64,000 bases of DNA from G051903925 sp051903925. GTDB lineage: Bacteria > Pseudomonadota > Alphaproteobacteria > Zavarziniales > Zavarziniaceae. Within the stretch, counting starts at the first letter, position 1. The number at the start of each line of letters is the position of its first letter. The translations under genes were made by a program, and so were the position numbers. The notes under the pieces were generated by a model. It did not search any database, was not told where the DNA came from, and was given only the letters and a program-made list of their open reading frames with translations. The stretch is from NCBI RefSeq assembly GCF_051903925.1, contig NZ_CP173678.1, forward strand, positions 3,596,001 to 3,660,000, in the 5' to 3' direction. Below, piece by piece: positions 7,961-19,087 of the stretch.

Positions 7961-10063
7961 ATGCCCGACTTCCTGCTTGAGATCTTCGGGGAGGAGATCC
8001 CCTCCCGCATGCAGGCGCGCGCCGCCGCCGACCTGAAGCACCAGTTCGCCGAACGGCTGAAGGCACAGGGCATCGCGCACGGCGCCGTAACCACCTATGT
8101 CACCCCGCGCCGCCTGGCCCTGATCGCGCGCGACCTGCCCGCGGCCCAGGCCGACCAGACCGAGGAACGTCGCGGCCCCCGCGTCGGCGCGCCGGACAAG
8201 GCGGTGGACGGCTTCCTTGCCTCCGCCGGCATCACGCGTGACCAGGCGGAGGAGGTGGAGACCGACAAGGGCCGCTTCTACGTGGCCCGCCTGTTCAAGC
8301 CGGGCCGCCGCACCGTCGCCGTCCTGGGCGAGATCGTGGCCGGCCTGCTGTGGGACTTCGCCTGGCCCAAGTCCATGCGCTGGGGCGCCGAGCCGTCGAC
8401 CGGCCTGTCGTCCAAGCTGAACTGGGTGCGGCCGATCCATGGCGTCATCGCCCTGTTCGACGGCGACGTCGTCACCCTGCCCCTCACCCGCGAAGGCGAT
8501 GCAGGCCACGGCATCGCCGCCGGCCGCTCCACCCAGGGCCATCGCTTCATGAGCCGCGGGCCCGTGACGATCGACGACCCCCACGCCTATGTCGCCGCCC
8601 TGCGCGAGGCAAAGGTGATGGCCGTGGCGGACGAGCGGCGCGACCTGATCGCCCGCGCGGCCGCCGAACTCGCCTTCGCCAAGGGGCTGGAGATCGTGCC
8701 CGACGAGGGCCTGCTGGACGAGGTGACGGGCCTGGTCGAATGGCCGGTGCCCCTGATGGGCCGGATCGACGACGCCTTCATGGACCTGCCGCCGGAAGTA
8801 CTGGCGACGGCCATGCGCACCCACCAGAAATACTTTGCCGTGCGCCCGCGCGGCGGCACGGGCCTGGCGCCCTGGTTCATCACCGTCGCCAACATCGCTG
8901 CACCCGATGGCGGGGCACGGATCGTCGCCGGCAACGAGCGCGTGCTGCGCGCGAGGCTTTCGGACGCCCGCTTCTTCTGGGACAGCGACCGGAAGGAGAC
9001 GCTGGAGTCCCGCGTCGCCGCCCTGTCCGGCATCGTCTTCCACGCCAAGCTGGGCACCGTCGCGCAGAAGATTGAGCGGGTGCGGGCGCTGGCCAAGGCC
9101 CTTTTGCCCTACGTTCCCGGCGCCGACGCTGCTGGCGTGGACCGCGCCGCCCTGCTGGCCAAGGCGGACCTAGTGAGCGGCATGGTCGGCGAGTTCCCTG
9201 AGCTGCAGGGCATCATGGGCCGCTACTACGCCCGTCTGCAGGGCGAGAGCGACACGGTGGCCGAAGCGATCGCCGAACACTGGCAGCCGCAGGGCCCGGG
9301 CGACGCCTGTCCCACGGCGCCGGTCTCCGTCGTCGTCGCCCTGGCCGACAAGCTGGACACGCTGGCCGGCTTCTTCGGCGTGAACGAGAAGCCGACAGGC
9401 TCCAAGGATCCCTTCGCGCTGCGCCGCGCGGCACTGGGCGTGATCCGCCTGGTCCTGGAGAATCGCCTGCGCGTGGCCCTGCTGCCGGTCTTTGCCGCTG
9501 CGGCACGCGGTCATGGCCAGGACGGCGATACGGTCGCTGCCGACCTTCTGGCCTTCTTCATCGACCGGCTGCGCGTGCATCTGCGCGAGCAGGGCAAGCG
9601 GCACGACCTGGTCGCGGCCGTCCTGGGCACCGGGACGGAGGACGACATCGTGCGCCTGATCGCCCGGGTGGAGGCGCTGGCTGCCTTCCTGGGCACGGAC
9701 GACGGCGCCAACCTGCTGGCGGCCCAGCGCCGCGCCGGCAACATCCTGCGCATCGAGCAGAAGAAGTCGGGCGAGCGTTTCGACCAGGACCCCGATCCCG
9801 CGCTCTATGCCCAGGACGAGGAGCGCGCCCTGGCGGCAAAGCTGGGAACGGCCAGTGCCGCGACGACTTCAGCCGTCGCGGCCGAAGACTACGCCGCTGC
9901 GATGGCGGCCCTGGCGACGCTGCGGGCACCCGTGGATGCCTTTTTCGACCGCGTGACGGTGAACGCGCCGGAAGCCCCCGTGCGGGCGAACCGGCTGGCG
10001 CTGCTGTCACGCATCAACGCGACGATGGCCCTTGTTGCGGATTTCGCCCGGATCGAGGGCTGA
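7961..10063 (+). CDS. glyS: Glycine--tRNA ligase, beta subunit
   Basis: The 700-residue beta subunit of the tetrameric glycyl-tRNA synthetase starts MPDFLLEIFGEEIPSRM, the standard N-terminus. The middle carries the HD-like region and blocks such as TQGHRFMSRG and VTGLVEWPVPLMG. The C-terminal third (FFIDRLRVHLREQG onward) fits the anticodon-binding DALR-type domain. Its length is normal for the family. It follows glyQ with a one-base gap and is followed by ppdK about 40 bases later, a neighbour order often seen in alphaproteobacteria. Confidence 0.97.
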   Translation: MPDFLLEIFGEEIPSRMQARAAADLKHQFAERLKAQGIAHGAVTTYVTPRRLALIARDLPAAQADQTEERRGPRVGAPDKAVDGFLASAGITRDQAEEVETDKGRFYVARLFKPGRRTVAVLGEIVAGLLWDFAWPKSMRWGAEPSTGLSSKLNWVRPIHGVIALFDGDVVTLPLTREGDAGHGIAAGRSTQGHRFMSRGPVTIDDPHAYVAALREAKVMAVADERRDLIARAAAELAFAKGLEIVPDEGLLDEVTGLVEWPVPLMGRIDDAFMDLPPEVLATAMRTHQKYFAVRPRGGTGLAPWFITVANIAAPDGGARIVAGNERVLRARLSDARFFWDSDRKETLESRVAALSGIVFHAKLGTVAQKIERVRALAKALLPYVPGADAAGVDRAALLAKADLVSGMVGEFPELQGIMGRYYARLQGESDTVAEAIAEHWQPQGPGDACPTAPVSVVVALADKLDTLAGFFGVNEKPTGSKDPFALRRAALGVIRLVLENRLRVALLPVFAAAARGHGQDGDTVAADLLAFFIDRLRVHLREQGKRHDLVAAVLGTGTEDDIVRLIARVEALAAFLGTDDGANLLAAQRRAGNILRIEQKKSGERFDQDPDPALYAQDEERALAAKLGTASAATTSAVAAEDYAAAMAALATLRAPVDAFFDRVTVNAPEAPVRANRLALLSRINATMALVADFARIEG

Positions 10064-10102
10064 ACCCCCGATTTGGTTGCGTCAGGAGTGGAAAGCGGAC
10101 GC

Positions 10103-12772
10103 ATGACGACACTCAAGCGCATCTATGCCTTTGGCGGCGGCAAGGCCGACGGCAAGGCCGCGATGAAGAACCTGCTGGGCGGCAAGGGCGCCAACCTGGC
10201 GGAGATGAGCGCGCTGGGCCTGCCCGTGCCCCCCGGCTTCACCATCACGACCGAAGTCTGCACCGAGTATTCCAAGGTGGGCGGCCTGCCCCCCGGCCTG
10301 ATGGCGGAGGTCGAGCAGGCGCTGGGCGTGGTCGGCGACCTGACGGGCAAGCGCTTTGGCGATGCCGCGGACCCGCTGCTCGTCTCGGTCCGCTCGGGCG
10401 CCCGGGCATCGATGCCCGGCATGATGGACACCGTCCTGAACCTGGGCCTGAACGACGCGACGGTGCAGGGCCTCGCGGCCCAGGCCAATGACGCGCGCTT
10501 CGCCTATGACAGCTATCGCCGCTTCATCCAGATGTATTCCGACGTGGTGCTGGGCATCGGCCACCACCATTTCGAGGAACTGCTGGAGATCCACAAGGAA
10601 GAGCGCGGCGTCGACCTGGACACCGAACTGGGGGCCGAGGACTGGCAGACGCTGGTCGCGGCCTACAAAGCCAAGGTGCAGGAGGAATTGGGCCGCCCCT
10701 TCCCCGACGATCCGTTGAGCCAGCTGGAAGGGGCGATCAGCGCCGTCTTCGGCTCGTGGCAGAACGCGCGCGCCCAGACCTATCGCCGCCTGCACGACAT
10801 TCCGGAGTCCTGGGGCACAGCCGTCAACGTCCAGGCCATGGTGTTCGGCAACATGGGCGACACCAGTGCAACCGGCGTTGCCTTCACCCGCAACCCATCC
10901 ACGGGTGAGCGCGCGATCTACGGCGAGTTCCTGATCAACGCGCAAGGGGAGGACGTCGTCGCCGGCATCCGCACGCCCCAGCACCTGACGCGCGTCGACC
11001 GCGAAGCCTCGGGCGAGACCAAGCCCTCAATGGAAGAGGCGCTGCCCGAGGTCTATGGCGAGCTTGTGCGCGTGTTCGACCTGCTGGAGCGGCACTACCG
11101 CGACATGCAGGACATCGAGTTCACGGTCGAGCGTGGCCGCCTCTACGTCCTCCAGACCCGCAGCGGCAAGCGCACGGCCAAGGCAGCGCTGCGCATCGCG
11201 GTCGAGTTGGCGACCGAAGGCCTGATCGACCAGAAGACGGCGATCGCGCGCGTCGAGCCTGCGTCCCTGGACCAGCTGCTGCACCCGACGCTCGACCCCA
11301 AGGCCAAGCGCGACGTGCTGACCCGCGGCCTGCCCGCCTCCCCCGGGGCGGCGTCGGGCGTGATCGCCTTCACGGCGGAGGAGGCAGAGGCGATCGCCGC
11401 CGAACGGCGCGACTGCATCCTGGTCCGCGCCGAAACCTCGCCAGAGGACATCAACGGCATGCACGCGGCGCGCGGCATCCTGACCAGCCGCGGCGGCATG
11501 ACCAGCCACGCGGCGGTGGTGGCGCGCGGCATGGGCCGGCCTTGCGTCTCCGGCGCCGGTGCCCTGCGCATCGATGCCGAGGCCGGCACCGTCAGCGTCG
11601 ACGGCCGTACCCTGCGGCGCGGCGACATCCTGACCATCGACGGCTCGACCGGCGAGGTCATGGCCGGTGCCGTCGCCACCGTGCAGCCCGAACTGTCGGG
11701 CGAGTTCGCGACCCTGATGGGCTGGGCCGACGGCGTGCGCCGGCTCAAGGTCCGCTCCAATGCCGAAACGCCGCTCGATGCCGAGACGGCGCGCCGCTTC
11801 GGGGCGGAAGGGATCGGCCTGTGCCGGACGGAGCACATGTTCTTTGATGCCGACCGTATCATTGCGGTGCGCGAGATGATCCTTGCGTCCAACGCAAGCG
11901 GTCGCAAGGCGGCGTTGGACAAGCTGCTGCCCATGCAGCGCAAGGACTTCGTCGACCTGTTCCGCATCATGGGCGGCCTGCCGGTCACGATCCGCCTGCT
12001 CGACCCGCCGCTGCACGAGTTCCTGCCCCATTCGGAGGAGGAACTGGCCCAGGTCGCAAGCGCGGCCGGCGTCAGCGTCGCGACGCTTAAGGCGCGCGCG
12101 GCCGAGCTTCAGGAAAGCAACCCGATGCTGGGCCATCGCGGCTGCCGCCTCGGCATCTCGTTCCCCGAGATCTACGAGATGCAGGCCCGCGCCATCTTCG
12201 AGGCCGCACACGACGCCACCGAGCAGGGCAGCGGGGCAGCGGTGGAGCCCGAGATCATGATCCCGCTGGCGGCGACCCGGCGGGAACTCGACATCCTCAA
12301 GGCGCGCATCGACGCGATCGGCGCGGAAGTGGCCAAGGCGCGGGGCCGCACGCTGAAGTACCTGGTCGGCACCATGATCGAACTGCCGCGCGCAGCCCTC
12401 CGCGCGGGCGAGCTGGCCGAGACGGCGGAGTTCTTCTCCTTCGGCACGAACGACCTGACCCAGACGACCTTCGGCATCAGCCGCGACGATGCCGGCCACT
12501 TCCTGGACGACTACCTGCGCAACGGCATCTTCCCCAAGGATCCCTTCGTCTCGATCGACGAGGATGGTGTGGGCGAGCTGGTGCGTCTGGCGGCGGAACG
12601 CGGACGCAAGACCCGGCCCGCCGTGAAGCTGGGCATCTGCGGCGAGCATGGCGGCGATCCGGCCTCGATCGCGTTCTGCGAATCGGTTGGCCTGGACTAT
12701 GTCTCGTGCTCGCCCTATCGCGTGCCCATCGCCCGCCTGGCCGCCGCCCAGGCCGCCCTGGCCAAGGGCTGA
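10103..12772 (+). CDS. ppdK: Pyruvate, phosphate dikinase
   Basis: An 889-residue enzyme that interconverts pyruvate, ATP and phosphate with phosphoenolpyruvate, AMP and diphosphate. The N-terminal ATP-grasp domain opens with GGKGANLAEMSALGLPVPPG. The phospho-accepting His is residue 469 in GGMTSHAAVVARGMG. The C-terminal PEP/pyruvate barrel contains the catalytic Cys846 in KLGICGEHGGDP. I prefer the ATG at 10103 (MTTLKRIYAFGGG), since the extra upstream residues do not resemble the family. The gene is probably in one transcript with glyQS. Confidence 0.95.
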   Translation: MTTLKRIYAFGGGKADGKAAMKNLLGGKGANLAEMSALGLPVPPGFTITTEVCTEYSKVGGLPPGLMAEVEQALGVVGDLTGKRFGDAADPLLVSVRSGARASMPGMMDTVLNLGLNDATVQGLAAQANDARFAYDSYRRFIQMYSDVVLGIGHHHFEELLEIHKEERGVDLDTELGAEDWQTLVAAYKAKVQEELGRPFPDDPLSQLEGAISAVFGSWQNARAQTYRRLHDIPESWGTAVNVQAMVFGNMGDTSATGVAFTRNPSTGERAIYGEFLINAQGEDVVAGIRTPQHLTRVDREASGETKPSMEEALPEVYGELVRVFDLLERHYRDMQDIEFTVERGRLYVLQTRSGKRTAKAALRIAVELATEGLIDQKTAIARVEPASLDQLLHPTLDPKAKRDVLTRGLPASPGAASGVIAFTAEEAEAIAAERRDCILVRAETSPEDINGMHAARGILTSRGGMTSHAAVVARGMGRPCVSGAGALRIDAEAGTVSVDGRTLRRGDILTIDGSTGEVMAGAVATVQPELSGEFATLMGWADGVRRLKVRSNAETPLDAETARRFGAEGIGLCRTEHMFFDADRIIAVREMILASNASGRKAALDKLLPMQRKDFVDLFRIMGGLPVTIRLLDPPLHEFLPHSEEELAQVASAAGVSVATLKARAAELQESNPMLGHRGCRLGISFPEIYEMQARAIFEAAHDATEQGSGAAVEPEIMIPLAATRRELDILKARIDAIGAEVAKARGRTLKYLVGTMIELPRAALRAGELAETAEFFSFGTNDLTQTTFGISRDDAGHFLDDYLRNGIFPKDPFVSIDEDGVGELVRLAAERGRKTRPAVKLGICGEHGGDPASIAFCESVGLDYVSCSPYRVPIARLAAAQAALAKG

Positions 12773-12801
12773 GGCTTTTGCCCAGGGTCTCCGCAGCGGC
12801 T

Positions 12802-12952
12802 CCTTCCCCCCTCGCGGGGGAAGGCTGGGATGGGGGGGGCCGTGACGCCTTTGGGCGTTAGTCGGTCGGCGCAACCCGACCGCTCTCGTCTTGATCGTTC
12901 ATATGGCGGGACCGCCCCCCCCACCCTGCCCTCCCCCGCGAGGGGGGAGGGT
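12802..12952. repeat. Composite inverted repeat between ppdK and meaB
   Basis: Two arms at about 12802-12843 and 12913-12952 are imperfect reverse complements of each other. Each arm is itself a hairpin: in the first, CCTTCCCCC at 12802-12810 pairs with GGGGGAAGG at 12816-12824, followed by a G-run. The whole 150 bases can fold into a long cruciform. It resembles the short palindromic intergenic elements scattered in many alphaproteobacterial genomes. It may also act as a transcription stop for ppdK. Confidence 0.7.
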
Positions 12953-12970
12953 TCTCAGCGGTGACCTGGC

Positions 12971-13885
12971 ATGAGCACCATTCTCGACACCATCCGGGGC
13001 AACAAGGCGGCGCTGGCGCAGGCACTGGCGCGGCTGGAGCGCGAGCCTTGGGGGCAAGCCTCCACCGACCTCCTGAATGCCGCGTGGGAGGAACCGAGCG
13101 CGCAAGTCGTGGGCCTGACCGGCCCGCCTGGCGTGGGCAAGTCGACCCTGGCCGGCGCCGTGGTCGCCGCCTGGCGCGCGCAGGGGCGGACGGTTGGCGT
13201 GATCGCGGTCGACCCGTCGTCCAGCCGCTCCGGCGGGGCGCTGCTGGGCGACCGCGTGCGCATCGCCACGGCGGCAGAGGATCCCGGTGCCTTCGTTCGC
13301 TCCATGGCGGCGCGTGACCGCCTGGGTGGCCTGGCCAGCCTGACCTGGAGCGCCATGGTCCTGATGCGGGCGCTGTTCGACCGCGTCCTGATCGAGACGG
13401 TGGGCGTGGGCCAGTCGGAAACGGACGTGACGGGAGCCGCCGACACGGTCGTGTTCTGCGCCCAGCCCGCCTCCGGTGACAGCCTGCAGTTCATGAAGGC
13501 GGGCATCGTCGAGATTCCGCACATCGCGGTCGTCACCAAGGCCGACCTGGGCGATCCAGCGCAGCGCGCCGCCAGCGACCTGAAGGGCGCCCTGAGCCTG
13601 GCCGATCACGGCGACTGGATCGTCCCCGTCCTGCTGGCCTCGGCCGCCACGCGCAGCGGGATCGATGATCTGGTCGCCGACCTGGACCGGCATTTCGCCC
13701 ATCTGGTGGCGACAGGCCAGCTGGCGCCCCAGCGCGACAGCCAGGCGCAAGCCTGGCTGCACGACCTGGTCCGGACGGAACACGGTCGGCGCGGTCTGGC
13801 CCGCCTGGGCGGGTCGCTCCGCCTGCGCGACGGCCAGTCGCCCTTCGCGGCCGCCCGCGCGAGCCTTCAGGCGCTGGACGCCTAG
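12971..13885 (+). CDS. meaB: Methylmalonyl-CoA mutase-associated GTPase MeaB
   Basis: A 304-residue G3E-type GTPase that guards the loading and repair of adenosylcobalamin in methylmalonyl-CoA mutase. The P-loop GPPGVGKS is at residues 51-58, the switch segment ETVGVGQSETD lies mid-protein, and the base-recognition motif TKAD follows. It is slightly short compared with the roughly 325 residues usual for the family, mainly at the N-terminus. No mutase gene is visible in the window, so the partner must lie elsewhere. It converges on ilvN with only 12 bases between the stops. Confidence 0.9.
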   Translation: MSTILDTIRGNKAALAQALARLEREPWGQASTDLLNAAWEEPSAQVVGLTGPPGVGKSTLAGAVVAAWRAQGRTVGVIAVDPSSSRSGGALLGDRVRIATAAEDPGAFVRSMAARDRLGGLASLTWSAMVLMRALFDRVLIETVGVGQSETDVTGAADTVVFCAQPASGDSLQFMKAGIVEIPHIAVVTKADLGDPAQRAASDLKGALSLADHGDWIVPVLLASAATRSGIDDLVADLDRHFAHLVATGQLAPQRDSQAQAWLHDLVRTEHGRRGLARLGGSLRLRDGQSPFAAARASLQALDA

Positions 13886-13897
13886 GGCCACAGCGGC

Positions 13898-14401
13898 CTA
13901 AAGCGCCTCCGCCCCGCGGCGGATCGCGACCACGCCGGTGCGCGACAGTTCCACCAGGCCCAGCCCGCGCATCAGGTCGATGAACGCGTCAATCTTGGTC
14001 GTGGCGCCCGTCGCCTCGAACACGAAGGACTGGCTGGTCGAATCGACCACGCGGGCGCGGAAGGCATCGGCCAGGCGCAGGGCCTCCACCCGGCGCTCGC
14101 CGGTGGAGACAACCTTGATCAGCGCCAGCTCACGCTCCAGGCTGGGGCCGTCGATGGTCAGGTCGGCGACCTTGTGCACCGGCACCAGGCGGTCCAGCTG
14201 CGCCTTGATCTGCTCGATGACCATCTCGGTGCCGGAGGTGACGACGGTGATCCGCGACAGGTTGCGCGCATCCTCGACCTTGGCGACGGTCAGGCTTTCG
14301 ATGTTGTAGCCACGGCCGGAGAACAGGCCGATGACACGGGCCAGGACGCCCGCCTCGTTGTCGACCAGGACGGCTATCGTGTGTCTGCGTTCCGCGGACA
14401 T
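13898..14401 (-). CDS. ilvN: Acetolactate synthase, small (regulatory) subunit
   Basis: The 167-residue protein has an N-terminal ACT domain (HTIAVLVDNEAGVLARVIGLFSGRGYNIESL) and a C-terminal half typical of IlvH/IlvN. It confers valine feedback control and stimulates the catalytic subunit. I chose the ATG at 14401 because a G-rich ribosome binding site lies just upstream; a TTG at 14413 would add four residues. It lies downstream of ilvB on the same strand with a 122-base gap that contains a strong hairpin. Confidence 0.93.
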   Translation of the reverse strand: MSAERRHTIAVLVDNEAGVLARVIGLFSGRGYNIESLTVAKVEDARNLSRITVVTSGTEMVIEQIKAQLDRLVPVHKVADLTIDGPSLERELALIKVVSTGERRVEALRLADAFRARVVDSTSQSFVFEATGATTKIDAFIDLMRGLGLVELSRTGVVAIRRGAEAL

Positions 14402-14488
14402 GTGCACCCCCAAAGGCTCCGGCTGCCGCTCCCTCGCGGTGCGCCGGACGCCCCTTCTAGCAGAATTGGCGTGAGGTCAAAGGCATCT

Positions 14489-14514
14489 CCGCCCCGCGCA
14501 CAGGCGCGGGGCGG
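14489..14514 (-). terminator. Strong hairpin between ilvB and ilvN
   Basis: A perfect 10-base-pair stem (14489-14498 with 14505-14514, arm CCGCCCCGCG) encloses a six-base loop. No U-run follows it on the minus strand, so a classic terminator is doubtful. It could reduce readthrough from ilvB into ilvN, or stabilise a processed 3' end and so set subunit ratios. Confidence 0.45.
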
Positions 14515-14523
14515 CGTGCGCGA

Positions 14524-16287
<1,764 letters not shown>

Positions 16288-16335
16288 TCCATGGCTATAC
16301 GGCCGGCCTTTGCCGGAGCCGCGCACCCTAGTGGC

Positions 16336-17337
16336 TCAAAACCCGGGGGTCAAGCGTCCTTTCGGCAGTTTCGACAAGATTTCAGCAGCATAGCTTTCCG
16401 AATGTTGCGCATCTATCCATGACCAGGGCAACATTCTTCCCCGGAACCAGGTCATCTGCCGTTTCGCGTACTGCCGCGTCGCAATTGCCACGGCCTCGAT
16501 CGCCTGCGCCAGGGTCAACTCGCCGCGCAGGTGGGCCGCGAACTGCGCAACACCCAGCGCCCGCATGGCGGGAAGCGCAGGGTCCAGACGCAACGCCAGC
16601 AGGGCCATGACCTCCTCGCGGGCGCCTTCCTCCACCATGGCGACGACCCGGCGTTCGATCCGGCGCAGCAGGACATCGCGCGGCGGGGCCAGCACGAAGC
16701 CCAGCGCCGCGCCCGGCAGCGCGGGCAGGCCACCTGCCCGCTGCAGGTCCAGCAGGGACCGCCCGGTCGCCTCCCACACTTCCAGGCCGCGCAGGATGCG
16801 CTGGCGGTCGCCGGGCTCAAGCCGTGCGGCCAGGGCGGGGTCGCGGGCCCGCAACAGGTCATGCAAAGGTGCCCCCTCCTCGCCCCAGGCACGGACGCGG
16901 GCGCGCACCGGGGGCGGTATTTCCGGCACCTCGGCCAGGCCGCCCAGCAGGCTGCCGAAGTAAAGCCCGGTGCCGCCGACCAGGATCGGCCAGCGTCCGG
17001 CGGCGCGCGCCTCGGCAATGGCCTTCAGCGCGTCCGCCCGCCAGGACGCGACATTGGACACCTGCGCCGCCGGGACGCTGCCGTAGAGGCGATGGGGGGC
17101 GGCGGCCTCGTCCTGTGGCGGCGGCCGCGCCGTCAGGATGCGAAGCTCGCGATAGACCTGCATGCTGTCGCAATTGATGATCGTGCCGCCCAGGGTCTGG
17201 GCCAGCACCAGGGCGGTGCGCGACTTGCCACTTGCGGTGGGCCCGGCCAGCAGGATGGCCGGCGGCCCGGCCGCGCCCTGCGAGTTGTCCGGATCGCCGG
17301 TCCGGGGCAGAGTGCCCGCCACCAAGGGAACTCCCAT
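16336..17337 (-). CDS. miaA: tRNA dimethylallyltransferase
   Basis: A 333-residue P-loop enzyme that adds a dimethylallyl group to N6 of A37 in tRNAs reading UNN codons. The P-loop GPTASGKS is at residues 32-39, followed by the INCDSMQVYREL substrate block and LVGGTGLYFGSLL. The C-terminal RQYAKRQMTWFRG segment is the family signature. Start choice is open: ATG at 17337 is used here, and ATG at 17363 (MNASPPDDP) would nearly abut the start of the divergent SDR gene. Either way, no room remains for a promoter between the two genes. Confidence 0.93.
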   Translation of the reverse strand: MGVPLVAGTLPRTGDPDNSQGAAGPPAILLAGPTASGKSRTALVLAQTLGGTIINCDSMQVYRELRILTARPPPQDEAAAPHRLYGSVPAAQVSNVASWRADALKAIAEARAAGRWPILVGGTGLYFGSLLGGLAEVPEIPPPVRARVRAWGEEGAPLHDLLRARDPALAARLEPGDRQRILRGLEVWEATGRSLLDLQRAGGLPALPGAALGFVLAPPRDVLLRRIERRVVAMVEEGAREEVMALLALRLDPALPAMRALGVAQFAAHLRGELTLAQAIEAVAIATRQYAKRQMTWFRGRMLPWSWIDAQHSESYAAEILSKLPKGRLTPGF

Positions 17338-17365
17338 CAACGGATCATCGGGCGGGGAAGCATTC

Positions 17366-18127
17366 ATGGACCTGGGACTGAAGGGGTTGAGGGCGGCCGT
17401 CACCGGCGGCACCCGCGGCATCGGCCGCGCGATCGTCGAGACACTGGCCGCCGAGGGCTGCTCCGTAGCACTTTGCGCGCGCAAGGGGGACGAGGTCGAG
17501 GCAACCGTCGCCGCGCTGAAGGCCCGGGGCGCCACCGCGACGGGCCAGGCGGTCGACGTGGCCGACGCGGCGGCGCTGAAGCGCTGGGTCGATGCCTCCG
17601 CCCAGGAGCTGGGCGGCCTCGACATCCTGGTCGCCAATGTCTCGGCCCTGGCCGCCGGCACCTCGGAGGAGGCGTGGAAGGCCGCCTTCCAGGTCGACCT
17701 GATGGGCACGATCAACGCGGTCGAGGCGGCGCGCCCGCACCTGCTGGAATCCAAGGCCGGCTCGATCGTGGCGATCAGCTCGATCTCGGGCGTGCAGGTA
17801 TTCGGCGGGGCCGACGCCTATGGCACGTTCAAGGCGGCCCTGCTGTTCTATGTGAAGGGGCTGTCCGACGAGCTGACGCCGAAGGGGATCCGCGTCAATG
17901 CCGTCAGCCCCGGCTCGATCTTCTTCGAAGGCGGCGTCTGGGACATGATCAAGACCCACATGCCCGACCGCTACAACCACATGCTGTCGCTGAATCCGAT
18001 GGGCCGCATGGGCACCCCGGAAGAGGTCGCCCGCGTCACCGCCTTCGTCTCCAGCCCGGCCGCCTCCTTCGTCTCGGGCTCGAACTTCGTGGTCGACGGC
18101 GCCGTCACCAAGCGCGTGCAGAATTGA
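17366..18127 (+). CDS. SDR family oxidoreductase
   Basis: A 253-residue classical short-chain dehydrogenase. The cofactor motif TGGTRGIG is at 13-20, the structural Asn is in ILVANVSAL, the catalytic Ser is near 138-139 (AISSISG) and the pair Tyr152/Lys156 is in YGTFK. The substrate cannot be deduced; similar proteins include 3-oxoacyl reductase-like enzymes. The start lies within about 28 bases of the divergent miaA start, and the stop overlaps the probable TTG start of serB. Confidence 0.85.
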   Translation: MDLGLKGLRAAVTGGTRGIGRAIVETLAAEGCSVALCARKGDEVEATVAALKARGATATGQAVDVADAAALKRWVDASAQELGGLDILVANVSALAAGTSEEAWKAAFQVDLMGTINAVEAARPHLLESKAGSIVAISSISGVQVFGGADAYGTFKAALLFYVKGLSDELTPKGIRVNAVSPGSIFFEGGVWDMIKTHMPDRYNHMLSLNPMGRMGTPEEVARVTAFVSSPAASFVSGSNFVVDGAVTKRVQN

Positions 18128-18990
18128 GCAACATCCTGACCCTGGCGGGTCCGGGGCTGAGCCCCGGACTTGCCGAACGCGTGCGCGCCGCGGTCGGTGG
18201 TGCGCCCCTGGTCTGGCTGGGCAGCCATGCCTGCGACATGGTCGTCAATGACGTCGTGCCGGTGATCGAGGATGGCGCCCGCCACGCGCTGAAGGGGGCG
18301 TCCGTCGACCTGCTGGCGCAAAGCCTGGCGCACCGCCGCAAGAAGCTGCTGATCGCCGACATGGACTCGACGATCATCACCTGCGAATGCCTGGACGAGC
18401 TGGCCGACTTCGCCGGGGTCAAGGCCGAGATCGTGGCGATCACCGAACGCGCGATGCGGGGCGAGCTCGACTTCTCCGCGGCCCTCCGCGCCCGGGTGGC
18501 CAAGCTGCAGGGCCTGGCCGAGAGCGCATTGGAACAATGCTATGCCGAACGGGTGCGCCTCAATCCGGGTGCCTCCACCCTGGTGCGGACAATGGCCGCG
18601 CACGGGGCGGCGACGGCGCTGATCTCGGGCGGGTTCACCTTCTTCACAGAGCGCGTCGCACGCCTTGCCGGCTTTGCCGAGCATCGCGCCAACGTGCTGG
18701 ACGCGGCCGACGGCGCCCTGACCGGCACGGTGGCCGAGCCGATCCTGACGGGCGAGGCCAAACTTGCCGCGCTCAACGAACTGGTCGCGCATCACGGCCT
18801 GGACATGGCGGAGGCGATGACGGTGGGCGACGGCGCCAACGACGCCCCCATGCTGGCGGCGGCCGGCCTGGGCATCGCCTATCGCGGCAAGCCGGTGGCC
18901 CAAGCCGCGGCCCGCGCCCGCCTGGACCATGCCGACCTGGACGCCCTGCTCCATTTCCAGGGCTACCGCACGAGCGACTTCGTCTCCTGA
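18124..18990 (+). CDS. serB: Phosphoserine phosphatase
   Basis: A 288-residue HAD-superfamily enzyme catalysing the last step of serine synthesis. The nucleophile motif DMDST is at 79-83 (Asp79 nucleophile, Asp81 acid/base). Further HAD motifs are ALISGGFTFF and GDGANDAPML. The N-terminal 70 residues are shorter than the E. coli ACT-like region. I chose TTG at 18124 because protein similarity extends to SNILTLAG and the codon overlaps the SDR stop as TTGA. No in-frame ATG lies near the expected N-terminus. Confidence 0.9.
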   Translation: MSNILTLAGPGLSPGLAERVRAAVGGAPLVWLGSHACDMVVNDVVPVIEDGARHALKGASVDLLAQSLAHRRKKLLIADMDSTIITCECLDELADFAGVKAEIVAITERAMRGELDFSAALRARVAKLQGLAESALEQCYAERVRLNPGASTLVRTMAAHGAATALISGGFTFFTERVARLAGFAEHRANVLDAADGALTGTVAEPILTGEAKLAALNELVAHHGLDMAEAMTVGDGANDAPMLAAAGLGIAYRGKPVAQAAARARLDHADLDALLHFQGYRTSDFVS

Positions 18991-19015
18991 CCGCAGGCCG
19001 TCCCTCTTCCTCCCC

Positions 19016-19076
19016 GGTCCCGCCGGGGCGGGAGGCGGGACCAGGGCAGGAACGGGGACCTGGCGCGGGTCCCCGT
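19016..19076. terminator. Twin hairpins between convergent serB and thiolase genes
   Basis: Two stem-loops stand side by side between the stops. GGTCCCGCC at 19016-19024 pairs with 19034-19042, and ACGGGGACC at 19052-19060 pairs with 19068-19076, each nine base pairs without mismatch. Neither has a clear U-run. Their position between convergent genes fits a bidirectional transcription stop. Confidence 0.55.
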
Positions 19077-19087
19077 CCCTCCCGCGG

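Noticed and set aside
14402..14523. A leader-peptide attenuator for ilvN
   Set aside because: No short frame rich in Val/Leu/Ile codons is seen in the gap; only a hairpin is present.
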